A stretch of DNA of 6,576 nt from Planctomycetota bacterium (GTDB lineage: Bacteria; Planctomycetota; Planctomycetia; Isosphaerales; Isosphaeraceae): positions 1 through 6,576 of the forward strand of contig JAKBCQ010000155.1 in NCBI GenBank assembly GCA_021807585.1, written 5' to 3'. This document shows positions 1-6,453 of this stretch, in pieces. Position 1 is the first letter of the stretch; each line of letters starts with the position of its first letter. Below the pieces are notes generated by a model. That model had not been told where the DNA came from. It did not search any database and saw only the letters and a list, made by a program, of their open reading frames with translations. The translations under genes were made by a program, and so were the position numbers.

Positions 1-96
1 TCCTCGGGCGACGAACAGTAAGTCGTTCATTGACAAGAGATTAGATAACAGCTAAGTCGATCATCCGATTTGGAGCCGAGGCGGAAATGCCGTTCG

Positions 97-173
97 AATA
101 CAAGCACGAAGTGCAAGCGAGTGCGTCGTGTTTTTCCGAATCTACGCACTCGCTTGCGCTTCGTGCTTGTATT
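97..173. repeat. 30-bp inverted repeat (long hairpin)
   Basis: Bases 97-126 and 144-173 are reverse complements over 30 positions with one mismatch. Base T111's neighbourhood pairs with the 158-160 segment, and in RNA the mismatch is a G-U wobble, so the transcript stem is continuous on one strand. The loop is 17 bases (127-143) and includes a run of five T. The pairing stops cleanly at both outer ends. No U-tract follows the stem on either strand, so it is not a classical intrinsic terminator, although it lies downstream of the leftward 300-residue gene and could stop transcription or protect a transcript end. From memory, unchecked, planctomycete genomes contain many dispersed copies of similar sequence, often mistranslated as short hypothetical proteins containing peptides such as YKHEAQASE. 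A dispersed palindromic element of REP or MITE type is therefore an alternative explanation. Confidence 0.9.
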
Positions 174-230
174 ACAGATCCATTCGCATATGTAATCTCC
201 ATACCGGAGGAAACGGAAACGCGCAACATC

Positions 231-249
231 AAAAAGCGCATGCGAGCGC
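231..249 (-). terminator. Weak candidate terminator after the 300-residue gene
   Basis: Read leftward, GCGC (249-246), a six-base loop and GCGC (239-236) are followed directly by five T (235-231). This is the right order for an intrinsic terminator, about 90 bases after the stop codon of the leftward gene. The stem is only four G/C pairs, so the call is weak. The much longer hairpin at 97-173 may be the real transcript end. Confidence 0.2.
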
Positions 250-340
250 GGCCGATAAAACATCAATTGAATAAAACGACAATCATATCAATGTGGCTTA
301 ATCCTCAATCGGTTGATTTCACCACGTCGACCCGTTCGAT

Positions 341-1243
341 TCACATCAATTCGAGTTGCGCCGCGGCGAGGCTTCGCGTGCAAAGTTCTATGATATACGG
401 ATGACTTGGTACGATATGCTGCGGGTCGGAAAGTTGCCACGCCAGCATGCGAGCCGCGTCGGCTCGCCGCGGCAGATCGTTTGCGCTCCAAACAAGAGAC
501 ATCCACAAGAGCGAACGGCGGTCGAGTTCGAGGCGTTTTTGAATAGCATGTTCAAATAAATAACGGTAAGCGCCAAGATCGCGCGTCGGATCGGGAAGCG
601 AGCGTTCGCGGAGGAGGATTTCGGCGGCGATTTGCGCGGTGAGGGGGGAACGGTCGAGCCAGTCGGGACAAGCGTCGAGGATTTCCCGCACGCGTTCGAC
701 GAGATCGGAATGTGGGATCGCCGACGGATCGGCTTCGCTCGCCGAAGCCAGGAACGGCCGGGGGAGAAAATCGGCGCCGAGGGTCCGATCAATCCAGCAA
801 GCAAGATCGTCTCCGGCGCGGGATTCACTCCGATCAAGTAATTGATTGATCAGCATGCATCCGCCAAGAATCAATCCGGCGAGCGCGGGCGACCGCGCGA
901 CGACGCCTCCAGGGGCTCGATCGCCGAGATCGCCAAGGAACGCCGCGACGTCGGTCTCGTCGATTCCGGAACGGCCGACGAAGTCGATGATTCCGTCGAG
1001 CACTCCGCAACGAAATCCGACCGCGACAAGCTCGCCGCGATCGAACGAAACGAGGCCGACGAATCCCGTTCCGGCGCCGTCGATCGCCGAGACGATTCCT
1101 TCGATCAGCCTGGGCGGGATGTCGCCGATTCGCGCCAAGCCGCCGGCGGAAGCCGACGATTCTTCGGCCCTGGCCGTGACCGCAAGCCCGCCCGCGGTTT
1201 CGCCTTTGATCGCCATCGTATCCAACCTTCGATCCACGTCCAT
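341..1243 (-). CDS. Hypothetical soluble protein, 300 residues
   Basis: I do not recognise this family. The protein has no signal peptide and no convincing membrane helix. The most hydrophobic stretch (about residues 118-136, including LAGLILGGCMLINQLL) is short and looks like a buried helix. Residues 10-40 are rich in Ala, Gly, Ser and Glu and are probably flexible. Residues 45-135 alternate short strands and helices, and 180-300 look helical, with a Trp/Arg/Asp-rich segment near 237-275. I place the start at 1243, not at the in-frame ATG at 1360, because GAGGAG lies 8 bases upstream of 1243 while nothing like a Shine-Dalgarno site precedes 1360. The extra 39 residues would also be Arg-rich with weaker third-position G/C bias (about 59%) than the body of the gene. 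The stop is TGA at 343-341. It stands alone behind a 381-base gap, so neighbours give little clue to its role. The reading frame is well supported; the function is unknown. Confidence 0.8.
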   Translation of the reverse strand: MDVDRRLDTMAIKGETAGGLAVTARAEESSASAGGLARIGDIPPRLIEGIVSAIDGAGTGFVGLVSFDRGELVAVGFRCGVLDGIIDFVGRSGIDETDVAAFLGDLGDRAPGGVVARSPALAGLILGGCMLINQLLDRSESRAGDDLACWIDRTLGADFLPRPFLASASEADPSAIPHSDLVERVREILDACPDWLDRSPLTAQIAAEILLRERSLPDPTRDLGAYRYLFEHAIQKRLELDRRSLLWMSLVWSANDLPRRADAARMLAWQLSDPQHIVPSHPYIIELCTRSLAAAQLELM

Positions 1244-1251
1244 GTTTCTCG

Positions 1252-1257
1252 CTCCTC
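1252..1257 (-). promoter_or_regulatory. Ribosome-binding site that fixes the 1243 start
   Basis: On the minus strand this reads GAGGAG with an 8-base spacer before the ATG at 1243. The longer in-frame start at 1360 is preceded only by AT-rich sequence, so this site decides the start choice. Confidence 0.7.
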
Positions 1258-1401
1258 GAACGCGCCGGGGGGCGAATCGCGTCGTTCGAATCAGAGCGTG
1301 CCAAAGCCGCGTCCCGCCGGCAAGACGGATTCGACCGCCGCGCGCGAGTTCAAGAAACATAATTCTAGCGATACCATCAATAAAATATGTCTAGAAGCCA
1401 T

Positions 1402-1417
1402 TAATTATTAATAATTA
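1402..1417. promoter_or_regulatory. 16-bp AT-only perfect palindrome, possible operator
   Basis: TAATTATTAATAATTA is its own reverse complement over all 16 positions. It sits in an AT island within otherwise GC-rich DNA and overlaps the candidate -10 box at 1414-1419. A symmetric site at this place would suit a dimeric DNA-binding regulator of the leftward 300-residue gene. AT-rich DNA gives chance palindromes more readily, and no regulator gene lies in the window, so the operator role is inference. Confidence 0.4.
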
Positions 1418-1442
1418 CAATAATAAAGGTATGTTCACTCAA
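1414..1442 (-). promoter_or_regulatory. Candidate sigma-70-type promoter for the 300-residue gene
   Basis: Reading leftward, TTGAGT (1442-1437) is followed after exactly 17 bases by TGTAAT (1419-1414). These match the bacterial housekeeping consensus at 4 of 6 and 5 of 6 positions. Transcription would begin near 1407, giving a leader of about 160 bases to the preferred start at 1243, or about 47 to the ATG at 1360. The short distance to 1360 is the one argument for the longer protein. AT-rich islands easily produce such matches by chance. Confidence 0.35.
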
Positions 1443-1524
1443 GTGATTGCTCGCAACGGCGAGATTCGCGGTTTGAATTGCGACGACGAACGCATTTAAA
1501 GCGTATCGAAGCCGCGACGATCCT

Positions 1525-1587
1525 GCCGCGCGCTTCGCGCCGTGAGCCGCGCGCTTCGCGCCGTGAGCCGCGCGCTTCGCGCCGTGA
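1525..1587. repeat. Three exact tandem copies of a 21-bp self-complementary unit
   Basis: Units at 1525-1545, 1546-1566 and 1567-1587 are identical over all 21 bases and abut without spacers. Each contains GCGCG, the loop CTT and CGCGC, a five-pair GC stem, so the array can form three successive hairpins. The array starts 37 bases past the stop of the leftward 998-residue gene and is therefore in the 3' end of its probable transcript. There is no U-tract. It may act as a transcript-end or stability element, a protein-binding array, or simply a slippage-prone minisatellite. Exact identity of the copies suggests recent expansion. Confidence 0.9.
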
Positions 1588-1590
1588 TCT

Positions 1591-1603
1591 CTCGCGGCGC
1601 GAG
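1591..1603. terminator. Small GC hairpin just after the 998-residue gene
   Basis: CTCGC, loop GGC, GCGAG form a five-pair stem about 22 bases beyond the stop codon of the leftward gene, directly before the three 21-bp hairpin units. With these it makes four successive short hairpins in the probable 3' untranslated region. No T-run follows, so an intrinsic terminator is not established; a Rho-dependent or processing site is equally possible. Confidence 0.25.
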
Positions 1604-1624
1604 CGCGGAGCGTCGTCGGTTGAT

Positions 1625-4621
1625 TCAATCGCGCGGCGCGGGACGACGCGAGTGGACCCAGATCGGGCTCGCCCACGCCAACTGGCCGTCGTCCTGGCGA
1701 ACGCGAACGTAATACCAGCTTAACCCGGGCCCCCGAATCTCGTCGTCGGTCCACTCGAACGACACCTGTTCCTTGTTCGGCTCGGCCGAGTAAACGTACA
1801 CAAAATCCTTGATAATATCGATCTTGGCGATCGGCCGCGTTCCGTGCGCCAAGATCTTGAGCCGAACGGCGCCGTCGGCGTCGAATTCATCTCCCATAAT
1901 ATGCTCACCCGAGCGAACGTCGAGAACGATGTTGTCGGTCGCGGCGTAGCAATGCCGGTTCTTGAAGGCTTCGAGCACGGCCTCGCGGGACGAGTCGGCG
2001 GCGACCGCGATCGCATAACTTATATGCGTTGAGATATGATCGCTTGATGCTTGGAAGCCGAACCGGTATTGCATCGCGAGCGCGTTCCACACCATCCCCA
2101 GCGGTCTCCAGCCGCCGATGGCCTCGCCGGGTCGGCGAGCGACGCGCGGAGCGCCGAGATGTTCATACGAGTTGCGATGCCCCTGGTAGATTTCGACGAA
2201 CGTCTCGGCGCGGTCGTCGACGTCGCGCCAGTCGGTTCCCATTCCCGTTCCGCTCGTATGCGAAGCGCACACTCCGCCGAGTTGTTTGAGGTAATCGTAA
2301 AGCATCTTGGTGTCGTCGTCGACGACCCCCTGCTCGTCGACGAGCCGGGGGAGCGTGCGAACGCCGCGCCGCGCGAACATCACGTTGCGGTGACCGTGCG
2401 GATACGGATTGCTTCGTTCATACGTGAACATTGTAGCAAGCGATGGGCTGTGATAAATGTCGGTCGTTTTCTGGACGAGCCACCACGTGTATTCTTTGCC
2501 GCCGCCGTTGTCGTGATCGGCGTCCCCCATCCAGTCGAATTGCGCGGCGTCGATCGCGTAACGCCACATATCCTCGAGCGCGCCGTCCGAGCCGCCGTCT
2601 TGCGAGATCTCGCTGTGACGATGAAAATCGCCGCGGAGGAATCGGTATGATTTGCCCGCCGCGCCGATCCGATACGAACGCATCCTGGCGACGTCTTCGG
2701 CCTCGTGCGGATGTATCGGCGCGTCCGCCTCGGCTTTCGCGTAGGGCTCGATCTCGCCGAGAGCGGGTTCGACCGCGGCTTGGGAATCGTTTGAGACGAG
2801 CGCAGCGATCTGCAGATCGAGGTTGAAGGCGCCGTCGGGGGTTCCCGGCGTTCCCGCTTGCGCCCAGTACCGCCGCGATAATTCGGGAGTGAACTCGATC
2901 TCGCGGCGGAGCCGACGATCGGTGCTGTAAACCGCCAAAACCGGGCCGTCGCCGGGTACGACGAGCGCGGGGCGGTTGTCGAGCAGGCCGTCGCTCCGCG
3001 GGAGCGGCAGTGGAGGAGTCCACGATTTGCCCGCGAGCGACACGGCGTATTCAACCCACACGCCGCCGACAACCATCACCGCGTTGTTTCCCCAAATCGC
3101 CTCCTGGCGATGCCGAAACGCCAGCCACACCCGGCCCGATCGATCGCATGTCATACGAGGAAAACTGTTCATTACATGAAGCGGCTGATTCGCATTGGCG
3201 ACGGGATCGGGCGCGGCGAGGACTCGCGCCCCGTCGACACAACGAACCTTCACCGCGGCGGTGCGATACAGCGTCGAGCCCTTCCCCTCGACGAGATTCT
3301 CGGCGTCTTTGCCCCAGTTCGCGGTTCGTTCCTCGTACCCCACCCAAACCCTGCCGCGAGCGTCGGCGACGACGCTCGGCCGCGCCTCGTACAACGGCGT
3401 GGCGGCGATCGCGATCGCCGCGCCGAGCTTGCCGTCGACGCCGCGCGTGCTTAGCATAATATCATAATTACCATTCTGATATGTGTCATAAGCTACGTGA
3501 GCACGGCCCGATCGATCGATCGCGATCGCCGGCGACCATTCGTTGGCGGCGGGATCGCCGATCCGAACGGCATCGTTCGTGCGATCGAGCGGGGCGAGCT
3601 TGATGTCGGCTTTGCCGTCGATCCACGCTTGCCAGGCGATCCAAATCTCGCCGTCGGGCGCGGTCGCGGCGACGACGTCGACGTCGGCGCCCGCGTTCTC
3701 GGTCAGGCGAATCGATTCAGTCCACGTTGAGGCCGCGGGGTCGTATTTGCGGGTGAAGAGATCCCAATTTCCAGAGCGATTCTCGGACCAGACGACGACG
3801 ACTCGTCCCTTGCCGTCCAAAACAACCGCGGGCCGCCAAACGTCTTTGCCCGTCCCCGTGACGTCGAGCGCCGCTCCCGCCTTGCCCGCTCCGAAATGGA
3901 GCAGCTTGATCTGATCGCCGCCCCCTTTGGGAACCGAGCTTGCGAACGATTTTGGCCGTACCTTGTACGATTCGAGCGATTCGTCTCCAAACGGCGTGTG
4001 AACGACATATGTGATCCAAACGCCTCCCTGGGGGTCGCCGATCGCCGCGGGGAAGTCTTCTTGTTCGGATGTATCGATCAACGGGACGCCCGTCGCGACG
4101 ATCTGCGCCTCGACCTTCCCTTCGAGATAACGCCGAGGCGATCGGTCGGCGAGATCGGATAGCGCGATCTTGATTTCACCGCGCGGAGTCGCGACGGTGA
4201 GGATCGCCTCGCCAGGCGCCTTGAGCGAGACGATCACGCCGTTGGGGGCGACAGTCGACCCGAACGAGCTCGGACCGCTTTGCTTTTGGGGAATCGCGGC
4301 TTTTTTGGGGATTCCCTTGCGGATCAAGCGGCTCACCGCCTTCCACGAATCGCGCCCTTCGATCCGGTCTCCCTTGCGGAATCGATATCCCTCGATACCG
4401 AGGATCTCGCCTTGATCGACCTTGACCCCGCCGTCCCAAGTCTCGACGTCGCGGTCGCCGACTCCAAGGAGAAGCCGCACCGAGACGACGTCGGGATCGA
4501 GCGTGCGGAGTTCCGAGGCGATCGGTTCGGCGCCGCCTTGCCGCTGTTGCGTCGCGAAGGCCGAGATCGCCACGATCGAAGTCGACGTGACGACGGCGGC
4601 AAAAAATCGATATGATATCAT
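1625..4621 (-). CDS. Secreted PHP-type (CehA/McbA-like) metallohydrolase with propeller-like repeats
   Basis: This 998-residue protein is probably exported and hydrolyses an unknown ester. Residues 1-23 form a signal peptide ending in AFA before TQQ, a good signal peptidase I site with no lipobox. Residues about 40-155 look like a beta domain. Seven repeats of the style P-A-x-x-x-D-x-x-G-R-V-W-V-x-W start near 189, 261, 314, 361, 412, 486 and 548, which would suit a seven-bladed beta-propeller. From about 655 a PHP-like domain follows, with HRH (H667, H669), DADHD (D700-D704), E735 in YERSNP, H744, H788 in SHTSGTG, E810 and SDHISTH (D861, H862, H866); these fit the multi-metal ligands of PHP enzymes such as CehA/McbA and DUF3604-type proteins. 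Residues about 910-990 look like a C-terminal beta sandwich. AGGAG lies 8 bases before the ATG. Length exceeds typical CehA-like enzymes because of the propeller. The substrate is unknown; the PHP assignment is strong and the blade count less so. Confidence 0.85.
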   Translation of the reverse strand: MISYRFFAAVVTSTSIVAISAFATQQRQGGAEPIASELRTLDPDVVSVRLLLGVGDRDVETWDGGVKVDQGEILGIEGYRFRKGDRIEGRDSWKAVSRLIRKGIPKKAAIPQKQSGPSSFGSTVAPNGVIVSLKAPGEAILTVATPRGEIKIALSDLADRSPRRYLEGKVEAQIVATGVPLIDTSEQEDFPAAIGDPQGGVWITYVVHTPFGDESLESYKVRPKSFASSVPKGGGDQIKLLHFGAGKAGAALDVTGTGKDVWRPAVVLDGKGRVVVVWSENRSGNWDLFTRKYDPAASTWTESIRLTENAGADVDVVAATAPDGEIWIAWQAWIDGKADIKLAPLDRTNDAVRIGDPAANEWSPAIAIDRSGRAHVAYDTYQNGNYDIMLSTRGVDGKLGAAIAIAATPLYEARPSVVADARGRVWVGYEERTANWGKDAENLVEGKGSTLYRTAAVKVRCVDGARVLAAPDPVANANQPLHVMNSFPRMTCDRSGRVWLAFRHRQEAIWGNNAVMVVGGVWVEYAVSLAGKSWTPPLPLPRSDGLLDNRPALVVPGDGPVLAVYSTDRRLRREIEFTPELSRRYWAQAGTPGTPDGAFNLDLQIAALVSNDSQAAVEPALGEIEPYAKAEADAPIHPHEAEDVARMRSYRIGAAGKSYRFLRGDFHRHSEISQDGGSDGALEDMWRYAIDAAQFDWMGDADHDNGGGKEYTWWLVQKTTDIYHSPSLATMFTYERSNPYPHGHRNVMFARRGVRTLPRLVDEQGVVDDDTKMLYDYLKQLGGVCASHTSGTGMGTDWRDVDDRAETFVEIYQGHRNSYEHLGAPRVARRPGEAIGGWRPLGMVWNALAMQYRFGFQASSDHISTHISYAIAVAADSSREAVLEAFKNRHCYAATDNIVLDVRSGEHIMGDEFDADGAVRLKILAHGTRPIAKIDIIKDFVYVYSAEPNKEQVSFEWTDDEIRGPGLSWYYVRVRQDDGQLAWASPIWVHSRRPAPRD

Positions 4622-4855
4622 GAGAGAATCTCCTGTGAATCGCCGACGGGGTCGGCCGAATGAACGCGGATGTCGGATTCGCTCCGATCGGAATTCGATC
4701 GAAACACGCCGACGCGAGGCGCGAGCGAGTGTTTAATGAAATCGAGTGATATAACGCTAAATATTATCATGATGAGATCCTCGGTTGCGTTTCCGGTCGG
4801 CGAGTATCGCGAATGCGGGTCGTTAATATCGCGCGATAATCGATTCTTCACCGCA
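4622..4855. other. AT-richer gap upstream of the 998-residue gene
   Basis: This gap follows the TAA of the NTF2-like gene and leads to the 998-residue gene. It contains a 12-bp perfect palindrome TATCGCGCGATA at 4827-4838 and an AT-rich stretch around 4735-4775. Read leftward, that stretch includes TGATAATAT, which resembles an extended -10 box (TGn plus four of six positions), but I find no convincing -35 partner, so a separate promoter is only possible. An 83-codon leftward frame (4869-4618) spans nearly the whole gap, with its TGA overlapping the ATG at 4621; I do not call it a gene because its translation resembles nothing I recognise and its codon bias is weak. Confidence 0.55.
4630..4634 (-). 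promoter_or_regulatory. Ribosome-binding site of the 998-residue gene
   Basis: AGGAG on the minus strand, with an 8-base spacer before the ATG at 4621. It supports a start that yields a complete signal peptide. Confidence 0.7.
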
Positions 4856-5467
4856 TTACGGATTTTCATTTTCCTGGATTCCAGGCGGATCGCCTCCGGT
4901 CTCGACGGTCAATCCACCCGGTTGAACGGGGACCCCCTCGGGTTCCTCAAAGCTCGCCGGCGAGCCGAACTTGGCTTTGGGGCGACGGTCGCGGACGGTC
5001 TCGGCCTCGGTGACGAGCCATTCGTCGGCGATTTTTTCGACGAGGTACGTCCGACGTTCGTTACGGTCGGGATAAACGGTTTCGACCGTCACGCGAGCGG
5101 CCGAGTCGCCGTCGGGTTCGGCGGCGAAAACGGCATGGCTTTTACGCGCTCGCGACGCGGCGCGAAGTTCATCGGCGAAGGCTTCGCGGCCGCGCTCGGC
5201 CACGGAACGCTCGATCCGTTCCCGCAATGTTCCGCCGAACGAAGCGAGATAAGCCGCGACGTTTCCCTTCGAGGCGCAATCGAGAATCGCTCGAACGCGA
5301 ACCTCGGCGGGGCTTGGGTTCAACGCCGAATCATTCGTTTGTGCGACGGCTCGCTCGGCCGCGATCGATCGCGATCCGTCTTGATTCGCCGCGGGCCGGC
5401 GCAGACTCGACCAAAAGATCAATCCCATCAACATCACGGTGATCGCCGCCGCGACGACGCGTTTCAT
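4856..5467 (-). CDS. Membrane-anchored protein with probable NTF2-like domain
   Basis: The 203-residue product starts with a short basic end and a hydrophobic helix at about residues 4-20, with no signal peptidase site or lipobox that I trust, so it is probably anchored with the rest outside the cytoplasm. A flexible linker runs to about 52. Residues about 54-157 have the pattern of NTF2-like/SnoaL-like (DUF4878-type) domains: a helix with a DCASKGNVAAYLASF core, further helices, then beta strands ARVTVETVYPD and TYLVEKIADEWLVTEAE, including the usual Trp near the end. The tail after 160 is rich in Pro, Gly and Glu and likely disordered. Its ATG overlaps the stop of the SPFH gene as ATGA, with GAGGAG (5483-5478) ten bases upstream, implying translational coupling and a shared role. 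Such domains often bind small ligands or mediate protein contacts without catalysis; no specific function can be read. The gene is firm, the fold moderately sure. Confidence 0.85.
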   Translation of the reverse strand: MKRVVAAAITVMLMGLIFWSSLRRPAANQDGSRSIAAERAVAQTNDSALNPSPAEVRVRAILDCASKGNVAAYLASFGGTLRERIERSVAERGREAFADELRAASRARKSHAVFAAEPDGDSAARVTVETVYPDRNERRTYLVEKIADEWLVTEAETVRDRRPKAKFGSPASFEEPEGVPVQPGGLTVETGGDPPGIQENENP

Positions 5468-6453
5468 GGAGTCGACGCTCCTCGATCGGACGGAGTCGGA
5501 ACCGAACGATCATTATCGTTCGTCGGCAAAACATTCGTCGGAGACGACGACATGTTTCCTTCTTCTGCGAACAGTCCGAGGTCGAGCTCCTCGCCGGGAG
5601 CGACGATCACCTTGCGGCGGAACCTCGGGAAAAGCTCGGCGAGCGTTTCGAGGTAGATCCGCCGGCGAGTCGCTTCGACGTTTTTCTTGCTCTCGGCGAG
5701 AACGAGCGTGAACCGATCGGCCTCGCCGCGCGCGTTCTGGACGAGCGAGTCGTATCGGCCCGCGGCTCGATCGGCGATCTCCCGCGCCCGACCGCGAGCG
5801 TCGGCCCGCGCTCGGTCGCGATACTCCTCGGATCGAGTGATCATTTGTCTACGATCGCTCCGAGCCCGAGCCGCGTCGGCGAAGGCCGGAGCGACGGGCG
5901 TCGGAGGGGCGACGCGTCCCAGCCGCACGGCGCGAATCGAAACGCCCAAACCGTGGCGGTCGGCCCGCTCCTGAATCGCTCGGCGCGTTTCCTCGGCGAT
6001 CTCGCCGCGCCCCGTCGTCAAAACGTCGTCGACGCCGCTCGCGGTCAACGTACGCGTGAGCGCGCTCTCGGCAGCGGCCTTCAAAATCAGTTCGCACGAC
6101 CGCGCAGTGAACAAATATTTCACCGGATCGCTCACACGGTATTGAACGATAGCCCGCGCCGTCACCACGTTCAAATCGCCCGTCAGAAAATCGTCGGTTT
6201 CAGGGTTCGGAGCGGCGGTGAGCGGCGCCGCCTCGTTGTCGCGCGCGCCGATCGTCAAAACGCGCGTTTGACCCGTTTTAACGCGATCGATCCGATCGAT
6301 CCCCCAGGGAAATCCCCAGTGCAATCCGGGGCCCCACGGCTCGGCGAGAACCGCGCCGCATCGGCGCACGACGCCGATTTCGTCTTGCCGAACGACCGTC
6401 AACCCCGTCGCGGCGTAGCAGACGAAAAATATGAACAACACAAGACGCCTCAA
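5464..6453 (-). CDS. HflK-type SPFH/band-7 membrane protein
   Basis: This 329-residue protein belongs to the SPFH/band-7 family and most resembles HflK, which with HflC forms a membrane cage that surrounds and tempers the FtsH protease. Visible features are a single N-terminal membrane helix (about residues 3-19), QDEIGVVRRCG and GPGLHWGFPW at the start of the SPFH domain, the HflK-style FLTGDLNVV (89-97) and QYRVSDPVKYLF (104-115), then VDDVLTTGRGEI (131-142). A long Arg/Ala-rich helix or coiled coil follows at about 190-265, then the RRRIYLETLAELFPRFRRKVIV segment and a Ser/Thr/Pro-rich tail from 308. It lacks the glycine/proline-rich cytoplasmic segment that precedes the membrane helix in E. 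coli HflK. The start is TTG, chosen because AAGGAGG stands six bases upstream and no in-frame ATG occurs before residue 311. It overlaps both neighbours, indicating an operon. A general prohibitin- or stomatin-like role is the alternative; no FtsH gene is visible here. Confidence 0.88.
   Translation of the reverse strand: MRRLVLFIFFVCYAATGLTVVRQDEIGVVRRCGAVLAEPWGPGLHWGFPWGIDRIDRVKTGQTRVLTIGARDNEAAPLTAAPNPETDDFLTGDLNVVTARAIVQYRVSDPVKYLFTARSCELILKAAAESALTRTLTASGVDDVLTTGRGEIAEETRRAIQERADRHGLGVSIRAVRLGRVAPPTPVAPAFADAARARSDRRQMITRSEEYRDRARADARGRAREIADRAAGRYDSLVQNARGEADRFTLVLAESKKNVEATRRRIYLETLAELFPRFRRKVIVAPGEELDLGLFAEEGNMSSSPTNVLPTNDNDRSVPTPSDRGASTP

Larger units (their letters stand above)
1..340. 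other. Left-end non-coding region with a long hairpin
   Basis: I see no gene I can support here. Short frames exist on both strands, but they run through the large inverted repeat, lack clear ribosome-binding sites and show no familiar motifs. The stretch is richer in A and T than the genes to the right, especially between about 175 and 345, as expected for intergenic DNA. In frame 1 the plus strand reads six codons and then TAA at 19-21. This could be the tail of a rightward gene ending at the window edge, which would make this the gap between two convergent genes, but six codons are too few to claim one. The region holds the inverted repeat at 97-173 and a weak possible terminator at 231-249. 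Confidence 0.6.
1244..1624. other. Intergenic region with AT island and GC repeats
   Basis: This 381-base gap separates the stop of the 998-residue gene from the start of the 300-residue gene. It has two contrasting parts. Bases about 1355-1450 are very AT-rich and carry a palindrome and a promoter-like pair of hexamers. Bases 1525-1603 are extremely GC-rich and carry three tandem 21-bp repeats and a separate small hairpin. Frames crossing the repeats exist on both strands only because the unit length is a multiple of three and lacks stops in some frames; I do not regard them as genes. The bases 1244-1360 could be the beginning of the 300-residue gene if the upstream ATG were used. Confidence 0.7.

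Noticed and set aside
1..21. End of a rightward gene (six codons then TAA)
   Set aside because: Too short to distinguish from chance; other frames also stop within the first 60 bases.
97..173. Reading the long hairpin as an ordinary intrinsic terminator
   Set aside because: Neither strand has a run of T after the stem; the T-run lies in the loop. Termination remains possible but is not shown by the sequence.
87..404. 105-codon plus-strand frame and two minus-strand frames across the left end
   Set aside because: They run through both arms of the large hairpin, have no good ribosome-binding site and overlap the end of a better supported gene. The apparent peptides are translations of the inverted repeat.
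842..1411. Plus-strand frames of 182 and 189 codons
   Set aside because: Shadows of the 300-residue gene; Arg, Ser and Asp-rich composition with no motif and no ribosome-binding site evident.
1525..1587. Possible minimal CRISPR array
   Set aside because: The copies abut with no spacers, are only 21 bases, and no cas gene is nearby.
1401..1754. 117-codon minus-strand frame with a repeated AAHGAKR peptide
   Set aside because: The peptide repeat is only the 21-bp DNA repeat read in frame. The frame overlaps the end of the 998-residue gene in another phase.
3405..3529. Cluster of GCGATCGC octamers (3405, 3411, 3522, plus one at 2007), the cyanobacterial HIP1 motif
   Set aside because: They fall inside coding sequence for Ala-Ile and similar pairs with the preferred codons GCG, ATC and GCC, so codon usage explains them. 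No other cyanobacterial sign is present.
4670..5656. 328-codon plus-strand frame
   Set aside because: It is antisense to two genes with clear domains and crosses their intergenic gap. Long antisense frames are expected when codons are G/C-biased, and no recognisable motif appears.
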